Source: Antedon mediterranea
Lineage: Eukaryota > Echinodermata > Crinoidea > Comatulida > Antedonidae
Direction of reading: 5' to 3'
Assembly: GCF_964355755.1 (NCBI RefSeq)
Contig: NC_092678.1
Coordinates: 7,350,922 to 7,414,921, forward strand
DNA: 64,000 nucleotides
Under the pieces are notes generated by a model. It was not told where the DNA came from. It was given only the letters and a program-made list of their open reading frames with translations, and searched no databases. The position numbers and the translations under genes were made by a program. Positions 1 through 9,775 of the stretch are shown piece by piece (the stretch's first letter is position 1; the number at the start of each line of letters is the position of its first letter).

Positions 1-42
1 CATAGAAGTACTGATGAAGATATCAATCTGTGGCGACAATAG
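1..42 (+). CDS. Possible last codons of an upstream or alternative terminal exon
   Basis: The first 42 bases read as 14 codons ending in TAG (about HRSTDEDINLWRQ). They are followed by an AT-rich stretch with overlapping AATAAA signals near 260-276 and an A15-type run at about 297-311, which looks like a 3' UTR and poly(A) site. The piece could be the end of a neighbouring gene or an alternative terminal exon of the adhesion GPCR whose next recognisable exon starts at 496. The reading is short and could be chance. I do not recognise the peptide. Confidence 0.25.
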   Translation, partial: HRSTDEDINLWRQ

Positions 43-348
43 AATGGACCCCAGACCTGGCTATCTTCGACTTTTAAATAATAGAAAGTTTAGAAATTTT
101 TTTGTTAGACTAGAAATGTACGTTGTATGTATATAGAAAAATGGTTGTAGTTTTAAAAATTATGTTGTATAAGTTTTCAAAATTACGTTATATAAGTTGC
201 GATGTGAAAAACTGTTATTTGATCGTTAGTTGTCGTGTACATAAAGCAAAAACATAAATATAATAAAATAAAATAAAAATCGTTTGTAAAACTTTAAAAA
301 AAAAAAAAAAAGAGTAAAGATATAAGGAAGAAAAGCAAAGCAATTTTT

Positions 349-474
349 CAGGTAAATACATTTTTTCTATCTAATTTTTGGATAACTAAGTGGATAACAA
401 TTAATATGACATTAAAATGGCATATTCAAAATAAATTATTTTTTCAGGGTGACAATGCATCTTTAACTGAATTG
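349..474 (+). repeat. Partial copy of a GGGGGACAATATATCTTTAA-ended mini-element
   Basis: The stretch ending with GGTGACAATGCATCTTTAA resembles the right end of the element at 56455-56807, including the shared ATGACATTAAAATGGCATATTCA-like segment. Only the right half is recognisable. Confidence 0.45.
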
Positions 475-495
475 AATCATTTATACAATATTTAG

Positions 496-3400
496 GGAAT
501 TATGGGACTCTCTGCGGAATAACATTCACAAGAACTTAGTTGGTAACATGATCATGATGCAATCGCTATTTTTGTTTGGAATTGATCGGACAGGTCAGAG
601 GGTAAATGAAAGATTTATTATAGCATAATTGCTAAAGTTGAAGAAATGTAGCTTGTGTTCTTTCTGGATAATTTACATACTGTGTAGTAAAAGGGGTACT
701 TAGGAATCAAAACTTCGCAGTTTGTGGGTAGGCATATATGTTTCCTTTAAAGCACACATTTTTTAACTGAGCATTATAGTATAATTATAACAGGAAGTTC
801 TATCAGTTATTTATTGGTTGCATGCGTGAATATTCTTTTCCTACAAATACATTCGATATGATAGGCACTCATTTTGGTGATTTAAGGCGCAAACTGGTTG
901 AACTGAGCTTTATAGTATGAGACAATTCTTTCTAGATTGCTTGCAAGATAATCAAATGGTTGCTGCATCTTACTTCACTCAACACCTTCACTTGGATGTG
1001 TGCTGAAGCTGTCTATCTGATGTTCAAAGTTGCATCTGTAGTTCAAAGCAAACACAACCGACTGAGGAATTTCCTGGCAATGTGCTATGGTATCCCACTT
1101 GTCATTGTGATCGTTTCTTCAGCTGCATTTTCATCGAACTACATCTCTGAGGATGACTTGTAAGTCAGTCTTCATCGTTTAAATATCATACTCGAACCTG
1201 GTATATAGTATCCGTACATGAAAATTACAGTTTGGAGAGTAGCAGCTGGTCTTTCTTATAACAGTAACATATTGTAGATGGTTCCCATCTCAATGCAAAT
1301 AAAACAATAGAGTACAATGCAAAATATACATAAACCCCAAATTCAACAGTTTTCTCATAATTCATAAATATGTGTTTTTACTAAGTTACTGAAGAAAGAA
1401 TGACCATGAAATAACATTTTTAAATAATAAAAACAGAATAGCATAACTCTTTTTAATTTTTATTTCACAGATGTTGGCTAAGTCAAAATGATGGGATGAT
1501 ATGGGCATTTGTAGCGCCAGCTGTTTGCATCGCTCTGGTAAGATGCTTTATTTTACCATCATCTCCACAAAGAAAGACAAAATTACTCTCTCTCCCTATT
1601 TTTCTCTCTCTCTCTCTAAACTAGAAATGCCCAACAGTCCAAACATTCCCGACTGCGTAGAATAGTGCGGGCAACATTTAAAGCTAGGTGAAAAAGCTTT
1701 CAATGTACACACACTCAGTTTAAGGCATCCGACTAAGACGGTAAACAAGCTTCTGAAGAAAAGTATAACATAACGATAATCAGCTAAATGTGTTCGTACT
1801 TTTATAAACGCATCTGGCTTGTTAGAATAGCATAACGTAGAGTGGTCTCACAATGAACCCTATAGTAAACCTACTCGTTGTATTTATGCATTACGTCATT
1901 ATATTGATTAATTATTCATGCTTAACGATGTGTAACTAGCGCCATCATATACGCCTCTCCTTCACGAATAGATGATTTCTTTACAATCGGTGCTTTACTA
2001 ATTAATAAGAATATATAAAATAATGGAAATAATAATGTAGGCCTACTATTTGTTAAAATTGCACTCACAATCCTTTGATACACATGAATTGGACTGCCAG
2101 CAATCCTATGATATTTCCCATCTACATTCGTGTTTAGATACCCTTAATGGAAATGGATACGATTCTCTACTGTACACTTTAATCTTGATCATGTTATGTT
2201 TTCTAAAGGTCAACACTGCTATAATGTGTAGAGTGGCAAAAACAATCTATAAACGAGCTGGGAATTTGGTCCATAAGTCACCTCGACAAAAAATAAAGTT
2301 TACACAGATAAGGTAATGTAAAATGCCTCCATGTCCTTTTGTTACAACCACCAATTACGCACAAGCCAAGTGCTTTATAATAAACATAATTTGTCCATTG
2401 GCACCATGATTATCTATGCGGTGCATGATCTGCGGTTGTGGGCCATGAGGGCCCCTCAAAATCAGCTTCCGCTGGCTGGGTCGCTCTCTTGAAATATTGT
2501 TGAATAAATAAACAATAAATGTGCAGTACTGCTATTATGTCGTCTGATTACATATTAGCTGACATCATATTCAAGTTAAACCCGTGACCAAATAAGTGAG
2601 TAAAGACGATGGTGATTTAAGCAGGGAAGAGTTAAATTACATAATTTAACTCTTCCCTGATTTAAGGTAATCGAACCCTTGTATATAATAAAGACGGCGG
2701 TGAGTATATTGAGGGGTTGTGTAACTGCGACACCGGTTGGGTTCTTTCTGTGTGAACTACACCTCTCCAATGCTCGACGCATATAGCTACTCATAATTTA
2801 TATTTCTTTAAAAAAAATAATAAAATATTACACTTTAGAAAAGCTGCAAAAGGAACCGGAATGCTGTTACCACTGATGGGGACCACGTGGCTGATTGGTC
2901 CGTTTGCTATAGGTCCTGGTACTGTATTTCTTGAATACATATTTGTGTTGCTGAACGGTTGTCAGGGCATCTTCATATTCTTCATCTATTGCGCATTTGA
3001 TGATGAGGTAATCACATAAGCTGGAAGAGTTTATTCATCACACTTTAGAAAGTTCATTTGTTTGATCAACTCTTTGCATCAACTACGACCTACTTTTCCT
3101 TCCAACACATTTCGTTAGATGTTCACATGTGCTATTGTCGACCTCTTCATTCTTTGCACTTAAGTTGAGCATCAACTACGACTTACTTTTCCTTCCAACA
3201 CATTTTGTTAGATGTTCGCATGTGCCGCATTGTCGACCTCTTCATTCTTTGCACTGAAGTTGAGCATCAACTACGACCTACTTTTCCTTCCAACACATAT
3301 CGTTAGATGTTCACCTGTGCCGCATTGTCGACCTCTTCATTCTTTGCACTTAAGTTGAGCATCAACTACGACTTACTTTTCCTTCCAACACATTTTGTTA

Positions 3401-4521
3401 GATGTTCGCATGTGCCGCATTGTCGACCTCTTCATTCTTTGCACTGAAGTTGAGCATCAACTACGACCTACTTTTCCTTCCAACACATATCGTTAGATGT
3501 TCACCTGTGCCGCATTGTCGACCTCTTCATTCTTTGGACTGAAGTTGCGCATCAACTACGAACTACCTTCCTTCCAACACATTTCGTTAGATGTTCGCAT
3601 GTGCCACATTGTCGACGACCTTTTCATTCTTTGCACTGACATTGAGCATCGAATTCGGCCTACTTTATATATTTTCTAACTCAATGAATCAATATGTTCA
3701 CACTATCGTTTGTTGAAATCTGCAGTATAATGGCGCATAACTGCTATTCATACTCTGCACATCAATTTAACCTCTCGTCAGGGTGTCCAGAAAACTCAGA
3801 TCTGCATGCATTATTAATACTGTTATAAGTTAGGGGTTTGCATAATTTTGTTAATGTTTTGACCCTTTAACTATTAAATGTAATATATTGTCTCAATAGT
3901 ATTTAATAGCATGGTAATTACTTGGATCCTTGCTGTGGGTATATTGGTGTCAAATATTGATATTTTTTACGTATGTACTTCATTCGTAAAATACTGCAAC
4001 TATCTTAATTAATACTAATATTTATTTGATCATAAAATATATACTCTAAAAGTAATAGTATCTCAAATAACCTCTCCTCTGATTAATAATGGAACAATAG
4101 AATAGTGATGATTTGAGTTTTCTCAGAGCAGAATGATCTTGAAAGATCTAGAAAACTCAGATAATATTATCTGAGTTTTCGTCACGCTTCATTGGTTGTC
4201 AGATCCGAAAGTTCATTGTTTGACTACGAAACATCGGCCTAATTTTTTCTTATTAAACAGTGTGAGGCAAATCAATGATTATAAACTGTGTGTGTGGTAA
4301 AAATGTAATTACTGCAGTTACTGTAGTAAAATCATTTTGACATGGTTCATTACACAAATAATTTTAGTGATATTACCGAGAAACGGTATCTGCATATCAA
4401 TTATTTCTCCATAATGATACTAGTGACAAATTTTTCTTTCCAGATAAAGAAGTGTTTTGAAAAATGTTTTAAACGAAATCGGGTCACCGCAATCACTACA
4501 GTGACTCAACCTGGACGTTAG
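496..4521 (+). CDS. Adhesion G-protein-coupled receptor, 3' part (TM2 to C-terminus)
   Basis: Six coding exons with matching phases: 496-601, 936-1159, 1471-1537, 2209-2312, 2839-3007 and 4444-4521 (TAG). The product is a class B2 seven-transmembrane domain. Family marks are NNIHKNL before TM2, GIDRTG at the TM2 end, ACKII and FTWMCAEAVYL in TM3, CWLS in extracellular loop 2, GTTWLIGPFA in TM6, LNGCQGIFIFFIYC in TM7, and a basic tail FEKCFKRNR. The first exon needs one base from an upstream exon, so TM1, the GPS/GAIN region and the ectodomain lie left of the window. The cytoplasmic tail after TM7 is short, about 25 residues. The subfamily cannot be named from this part. The last intron (3008-4443) carries a 95-bp minisatellite and a perfect palindrome. 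The gene could be a fragment of a duplicated receptor, but no stop or frameshift breaks these exons. Confidence 0.85.
2424..2520 (+). repeat. Possible LINE 3'-end fragment
   Basis: The stretch holds GGGCCCCTCAAAATCAGC, then CTGGCTGGGTCGCTCTC, and ends in TGTTGAATAAATAAACAATAAAT. A 3' end with tandem AATAA units is typical of CR1/L2-like retroelements. No coding part is visible, so the call rests on recalled similarity. Confidence 0.35.
2614..2667. mobile_element. 38-bp self-complementary hAT-like mini-insertion with target duplication
   Basis: Two 18-bp arms (2622-2639 and 2642-2659) are perfect reverse complements separated by only 2 bp. The arms begin CAGGG and end CCCTG, as hAT termini do. 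ATTTAAG directly flanks both sides (2615-2621 and 2660-2666), and it becomes an 8-bp repeat, GATTTAAG, if the terminal G is shared. The insert therefore consists only of its two inverted repeats. Confidence 0.6.
3072..3665. repeat. 95-bp minisatellite, about 6 copies
   Basis: A unit containing GAGCATCAACTACGAC, CCTTCCAACACAT, GTTAGATGTTC and TTGTCGACCTCTTCATTC recurs every 95 bp: GAGCATCAA starts at 3167, 3262, 3357 and 3452, and degenerate copies follow. Alternate units share variants (TTAAG/TGAAG before GTTGAGC), so the array probably grew by copying 190-bp pairs. It lies in the last intron of the adhesion GPCR. Confidence 0.9.
4151..4180. repeat. Perfect 30-bp palindrome
   Basis: The 15-base half GAAAACTCAGATAAT is followed with no spacer by its exact reverse complement. 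Related GAAAACTCAGA words stand at about 3788-3800, and the reverse form GAGTTTTC lies just upstream near 4114-4122. It is in the last intron of the adhesion GPCR. Confidence 0.85.
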
Positions 4522-5640
4522 TAGCTTACGTAGAGCAACTGATCCAGATAACTTGCTATATTGATAAAGGAAAACCATTTTCATATTTTTTTTGCATCTA
4601 AGCAAGGCTTTCCGAAGAACTTTGAAATACACTATATGACTATTCTTTCTGTTGCTCTGTTTGGTCAGCACTGGAAATGTATTCGTATATCCTGTTGAGT
4701 GAAATGAATCTAATGTTTTTATTATAGCTTTTTATCAATTTATGGTATAGTATCGTGACAGGCTATCGATAATTCAGATTTTATTCAATGCAAAATGTAT
4801 ATTCAATGGTTCGTCATAGCATTCTTGTGCAATTGTCATTCTATTCAAAGTGGAATTTGCGAATTCTGTTGATGATCGTGCTTACAAAGTGAATAATGTT
4901 TTGAGCCTAATTTTTAAAATGACATTCTTTTGAAATTGACGTCTGTTTCGTGATGATAACGAGGCAGTATTTTTAACTCATGAAAACTGTTGTTGTGTAG
5001 TGCATTAAAGTTAATGTTTATAATGCAAGTGATTCTTATTTTGTCTGGAGAGCAATTTCACCATTAACGTCCCACTCCAAGAAAGCATTCTCACACCAAA
5101 CCCCAACCCCATAATACTAGGTCTAAGTGATGACGCTAGTTGCAATCCCATATTATGCTTGATTGGATTAATTAAATGACGTAATGCATAAACAGGGCAT
5201 TTAATACTGAGAACGATTTGTAGTCTCTCGGTGTTTATTAGTGTCGGTCCAGTAAAAAGATATGTGCGTCATAATGACAAGCTGTTGTATTTTGTAAATA
5301 CATTACGAATGAATTTAGCTTACTATTGACCGACCGACATACCACCAAACGTACTGTGTACAATAGTTTAGGCCTATATATTATTAGCCTACAAATAAAT
5401 AATACAATTGTTATATAAATTAATTTATAACACCTAATTATAAATGTATTAATCAAGATTTTTTGGAATACATTTCTTGCACAAAAAAGATAGTTTCGTT
5501 TGCGTTTCTTTAAATGTATGTAACTCCTGTATTATGCAAATTATAGACACGAAACGATTAGTTAGTCACATCACGATAGATAACGCGTTTAAAAATTAAG
5601 TTGACGCACAAAGACTATTGAGCGCAGAAAGTAGCCTACT
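4522..5640 (+). other. Non-coding stretch: probable 3' UTR of the adhesion GPCR and intergenic DNA
   Basis: I see no convincing coding exon. The sequence is AT-rich. A possible poly(A) signal AATAAA occurs at 5394-5399, about 870 bp after the stop. The rest is unassigned. Confidence 0.5.
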
Positions 5641-5774
5641 CTCTACCCTTCCGTGACGTGCCGTTCCGTGACGTGTGGGTAGCTAGGTGCTCCGCGATCG
5701 GTCTGCAACATGTGTTTAGACGGCGTATAAAAAGCAAAAACTATCGATATTTGTCCTGTGAAGAACTTGAGCTT
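5641..5774 (+). promoter_or_regulatory. MRPS33 promoter and untranslated first exon with tandem CRE-like sites
   Basis: TTCCGTGACGTG occurs twice in tandem (about 5649-5676), a CRE/ATF-like TGACGT core. About 100 bp downstream, CTT|GTAAGT at 5774/5775 is a strong donor. The matching acceptor TAG|GCTATGG (6610/6611) stands right at the MRPS33 start codon, so 5' UTR exon 1 probably ends at 5774. The transcription start cannot be fixed by reading. Confidence 0.5.
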
Positions 5775-5819
5775 GTAAGTTTTATTAAATTCATAATGCT
5801 GCTAGGCTGGGGCCACTCA

Positions 5820-6215
5820 CTGCTGACTGGGCTGGCCCCAGAATGCCTGCCTAGCCTCTAGGGTAGGGCCTAGGCCCTAGGCCTAGTTAGCTAGGCCCTG
5901 GCCTGGATAGTAGGCCTAGGCCTAAAAGTAGCATTGGGAGTTCTTATAGGCCAGTCCTAGTAGCCTAGCCTAGGCCTGCTTAGGCTACTTTAGTCCTAGC
6001 TATTTACTTTTTTAAAAGCTTGAATAATAGTTAGCTGGCCTAATAAATAGGCTAGGGCCTAGGCCTATAAATAATCATAAACATTAAATGTCTAGCCTAA
6101 TATTCTATACTGAGGCCTAGCCTAGACCTACTACTAGGCCAACAAGCCTAGCTAGTAGGCCTAGGCTTCTAGTAGGCGTTTAAGCAGGCCTGGGCCTGCT
6201 CTAGGCTTATTTGAG
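5820..6215. repeat. GGCCTA-rich low-complexity block
   Basis: Irregular short runs of TAGGCCTA, CCTAGG and CTAGCCTA, palindromic hexamers without a fixed period. It lies at the 5' end of the first MRPS33 intron. Confidence 0.85.
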
Positions 6216-6613
6216 CTATTCATTATAACTGAAGTCTTAACCATGCTAGCCTATTTTAGTATTATTATTATGACATAATAAAAATTAAAACATCACCTTT
6301 TAATTTACTTCATCGTATAAACGCTGCACCACACACACATGCATATAAATAAACACATTTTCTATTAATTGACATAATCTACAATTTACCTAGCATTTTA
6401 CTGTATTTTATGACTTCTTGATATTAGTTGAGTTGTATTTTTTAATACCTAGGGCCCAGGGAGGTATTTATTGGGTTAACGCTCACCTCCTAAAAAACTG
6501 GTACCTGGTGTCCACAATTTGAACATTCTGTTGACATTGTGCAAATCACACATTAATTAATTAATTATTAAATACATTTCGAATCCTTTTGTATTTACAA
6601 TTGATACTAGGCT

Positions 6614-7841
6614 ATGGCATCAAATTATGCCAAGCGCATGGCTCGATTAAGTTCAAGAGTGTTTGGTCAACTAGTTCGCCCAACCAATCCAACATCGATG
6701 CGGGTTGTCAATAACCTCAGCCGAGAACCTATTGAACAACAGAAATATTACGTTGACTACTACCCTCCTCATGTGGAGATTGCAAGGCTAATGTACAGAC
6801 TACGACACTTTGGACTTTATCGGTCAGTATTACTATTATTTATTAATATTTCTTTTATTTATGCACTTGTCAATTGTATGACCCAATATATGATCCCCGA
6901 GAGGTGTGCGTCATTTACAAATAATTACTGACGCAGGGGTGCATCAAAAAACCTAGAAGGTACATCACATCATTGGAACGACGGTGTGTCAATGTCCGTC
7001 ACTTTACCACCCAAAATATCATAAACAACATGGTCACAATGCATCAAAATGTGTTCGTCATGGTCATCTAAGGGTAAGTCACATTTTTTACGCATTCATA
7101 AGGTATGACACACATCGGACAAATGACACACCTCTCCTAGAGGTCGTATAGTGGGTCATACAATTGACAAAGTGCATTATTAAGTACCAGATGAGATCAT
7201 ATGAGTACAGATCGCCACATTTCTCTTCATACATAAGTTGGGACCCCCTCATGAAACGTCACAAAATAAGCATGAATATTCATTAGTCATATTCATTAGT
7301 TGACGTAAGAATTGAGAGCCTAACTACTGTACAATTTGTTAATGCAAACGCTGTCTGTCAAGCCTTCTGTGTATTCAAATGGATTATACTATGGACTTTA
7401 CATGTCGATGTATAGGGTTCGAATCCCATGAGCAACATCTTTACTAAGTGAGAGAGAGAGATTATTTAGAGGAAGGGTATGTTTAGTAATATTTAGGAAG
7501 TAGTTCGGTTATCAAGACAGAAATTGTATTTTTTGTGTCAAAAAGCTGAAAATTCCAAATTATATTGTCAAAAAATGAGTTTGGTGGAGGAGCTATACTG
7601 TGTTCTTAAGGGTAACAAATTCACATTTGACAAAAATACTTTTGGATGAGTGTCCATTATAGGAAATTCAATTTGTAGTTACAGTGTAAACAGAGATACA
7701 AGTACGAATTTATTTTTGTATCTTCCACATTATAGAGATGAGCACGCAGATTTTAAAGATGAAATGAAAAGAGTAGCAAAATTAAGAGGAAAAGGAAAAC
7801 CAAAGAAAGGAGAAGGAAAACGTGCATTAAAACGCAAGTGA
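6614..7841 (+). CDS. MRPS33: Mitochondrial ribosomal protein S33
   Basis: Two coding exons, 6614-6822 and 7736-7841, give 104 residues against 106 in human. The protein is a component of the mitochondrial ribosome small subunit. Exon 1 holds [20 protein letters not shown], then NPTSMRVV, a [12 protein letters not shown] segment and LRHFGLYR. Exon 2 completes it with [20 protein letters not shown] followed by the lysine-rich [14 protein letters not shown] tail, nearly identical to the vertebrate C-terminus. The junction restores an Arg codon (CG|A). The ATG is 3 bases after an acceptor, so translation starts in the second exon of the transcript. The single coding intron carries a 317-bp inverted-repeat element and a tRNA-like SINE piece. 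AATAAA at 8104-8109 is a likely poly(A) signal. Confidence 0.95.
6861..7177. mobile_element. MITE with TGCACTTGTCAATTGTATGA termini, copy 1
   Basis: The 5' end TGCACTTGTCAATTGTATGA(CCC) is mirrored at the 3' end by (GGG)TCATACAATTGACAAAGTGCA. The interior repeats GACGCA/GTGCGTCA words on both strands. A second, about 85% similar copy lies at 26508-26841 in SEC13 intron 1. There is no coding capacity, so it is a non-autonomous element inserted in the MRPS33 intron. Confidence 0.85.
7320..7440 (+). repeat. tRNA-like SINE remnant
   Basis: A perfect pol III B box, GGGTTCGAATCCCATG, stands near 7407-7422. The A-box side is degenerate. It lies in the MRPS33 coding intron and is too diverged for a tRNA gene. 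Confidence 0.4.
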
Positions 7842-8162
7842 TATCAGACCTTTATTTATAAGGTAACTTTCTTTCTCACAAGTAAACGAAGTGACCGTGA
7901 TTGTGAAACAAATATAGGAAGCAACTCGGCAAAGAAAACAAGAATCTATACACAGTTTTTCTTCTGTTGGAAAGAAAATGAATGGTTTCCCTGGAAACCA
8001 TGGCCAATTAAAAAAACAATATCAAACAAATTTAGTTTGAAAGGTCACTTTGAGGGAGTAGCACGTCCAAGGAAAGTTAACAGTTTTCTACATCTTGGAA
8101 TTTAATAAAATAAAATTAATCTATTTTCTGGCACTATTTATTTTCTGTTTTTCATGCTAGAG
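7842..8162 (+). other. MRPS33 3' UTR and flanking DNA
   Basis: Non-coding. The poly(A) signal AATAAAATAAAA is at 8104-8115. Nothing else is recognised. Confidence 0.6.
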
Positions 8163-8550
8163 TGGGCATACGTTGCCATACAGCATTGAAAAACTGGTTT
8201 TCGTCAGATCACCGAAGTTAAGCAATGTTGGGCCTGGTTGCATCCTGGATGGGAGACCGTCTGGAGTCGCTGTATATACCGGAGAGTTAGGGTGTAATGA
8301 TAATATCAGACTAGCACATGATAAGCATGGGTTTGAGCCTATCTGTACCATATTAACTGTATACCTAGGCAAGATGCTTTACTCTCACTGCCTCGTCATT
8401 CGGATGGGACGTAAAGCCGTTGGTCCTGTGTACAAAGTGCATGTTAAAGAACTTCGCAAAGGTGTGCTAATCTGGTAGCTGGCTGCCGTTGGTCCGTGGA
8501 GGGCCTAATCAGAATTTCCTCAATTTGAGGACAAATATAAATACCTTTAT
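8163..8550 (+). mobile_element. 5S-rRNA-derived SINE (SINE3-like)
   Basis: The first 110 bases follow 5S rRNA, including the internal promoter: GATCACCGAAGTTAAGCAAT (box A), GGGCCTGGTT, and GGATGGGAGACCG (box C). An unrelated body follows, with GGCAAGATGCTTTACTCTCA, CTCGTCATTCGGATGGGACG and TAAAGCCGTTGGTCC, similar in style to the Deu-type SINE core. It ends with CTCAATTTGAGGACAAATAT near 8540. The body alone occurs again at about 51040-51180, so this is a dispersed element and not a 5S gene. Which LINE supplies its 3' end is unknown. Confidence 0.75.
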
Positions 8551-8781
8551 TCGTTCAAACCTCATATCCCTTCCCATTTTTTTTATGAATGCGATTACCC
8601 AATATTTTTTAAGTTGCAACAGCGAATCAGAAAAAAACATACATTTGTGGGTTTTTCTTCTGACCTTGTACAGTACCACAGTGCATTTTTTGTCCATAAA
8701 CCTGCCTGTTTTGACTTTACGAAGTTGAGAGGTCACCATGCTAAATACAAGTTTTAGAAGAGTGAACTCCAGCATTATACC

Positions 8782-8884
8782 TTAAGGCCAATTTACACAG
8801 GTGAGTGACAGCGGTATGTGGAAATAAATGCTGAGCGGGTTTTCCACTTACCGTTGCTGCCCTTGTGTAAATTGACCTTTATGA
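8782..8884. mobile_element. Small MITE, TTAAGGCCAATTTACAC termini
   Basis: TTAAGGCCAATTTACACAGG at the left is mirrored by CTTGTGTAAATTGACCTTTA at the right. The same family, with intact TTAA on both sides, is at 16712-16824. Confidence 0.75.
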
Positions 8885-8943
8885 AAGAATAACATTAAGA
8901 GATGCCAACTTTCACATCGTTAACTTGTGCTCCTACAGACTGA

Positions 8944-9141
8944 GAAACCATGTCAAAATTCTTCTATTGTACGGCGCTACTGCAGTAGCGCCCTATTGTA
9001 CTGCAGTTCCTACATTTTGTTGACTCTTTATCTGTTTTTTACAATTATTTAGTAAGCTTTTTTTGCGGTGATTATTAACACTATTTATTGCAGTGAATGT
9101 AAATTTAGTTACTGTAGTAGAATCATTTTGATGTGACCCTC
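8944..9141. mobile_element. Fold-back element with ACCATGTCAAAAT / ATTTTGATGTG ends
   Basis: The two ends are roughly inverted copies, with TACTGCAGT words inside. A perfect 20-bp palindrome centred on CTGCAG sits at 8973-8992. Related fragments occur at about 4295-4345, 33105-33150 and 61420-61520. Confidence 0.5.
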
Positions 9142-9775
9142 TTCATAAATGTCAAAAACCAGCATCAGAATTGTGTATTCTGTTACTGTATCAAACCATG
9201 TTAATTCTAACAAATATAAATCATGTGTTACAACAGTTTAATAACTGCACTAGTAATAATTTTATTTACATTATATTACATCTCATGTATTCATGTATTT
9301 TATTTCACTTTAAAATCTGGCCTTGTCCTCTGAGGCATGGGAGTGCAATCGCACACCTAACACGACCCCGAGGTGTGCCATTTACAGCACACCTTAAAAT
9401 TGGTAAACTTTCACGCACAACACCCCTACAGCATCCCTGAACAGGCCTGTAAAATCATTTTAAACATATCTTGATGTGTATTGATACAATTGGAATTGTT
9501 CATTAGAAGAAACAAAATCTGATAATATATTTTCTCAGGTTCCTTTTTGAAAGAAAGAGCCATATCGGGAGGGAACTGTTTAATTCATACTATAGCTAAA
9601 AAAAAAATAAATAAACAAATCAAATAGATGGTCTATTCTTATTTAAGTTGTACAGTAATACGATTAAAGAGACGTTTTAGAATTGGGTCTTGAAAACTTG
9701 CGACATAAACCACCAATAATTTAATTTTTTTTTTTTTTTTAATGCAACATTTGTTTCATCAATGTAATGTCAAGT
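9142..9775. other. Intergenic DNA downstream of LRGUK
   Basis: This stretch lies after the LRGUK stop on the minus strand and probably contains its 3' UTR. A T14 run at about 9727-9740 reads as A14 after ATTAAA on the minus strand, a possible weak poly(A) site or an old retro-insert tail. No coding exon was seen. Confidence 0.4.

Noticed and set aside
8163-8275. Functional 5S rRNA gene
   Set aside because: Many substitutions, a broken 3' stem, and fusion to a body that occurs elsewhere. It is a SINE head.
8173-8478. 101-residue open frame
   Set aside because: It coincides with the 5S-derived SINE, and its peptide is a translation of 5S-like and SINE-body sequence.
9171-9440. 89-residue plus-strand open frame
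   Set aside because: Low-complexity AT-rich peptide with no splice or homology support, in intergenic DNA.
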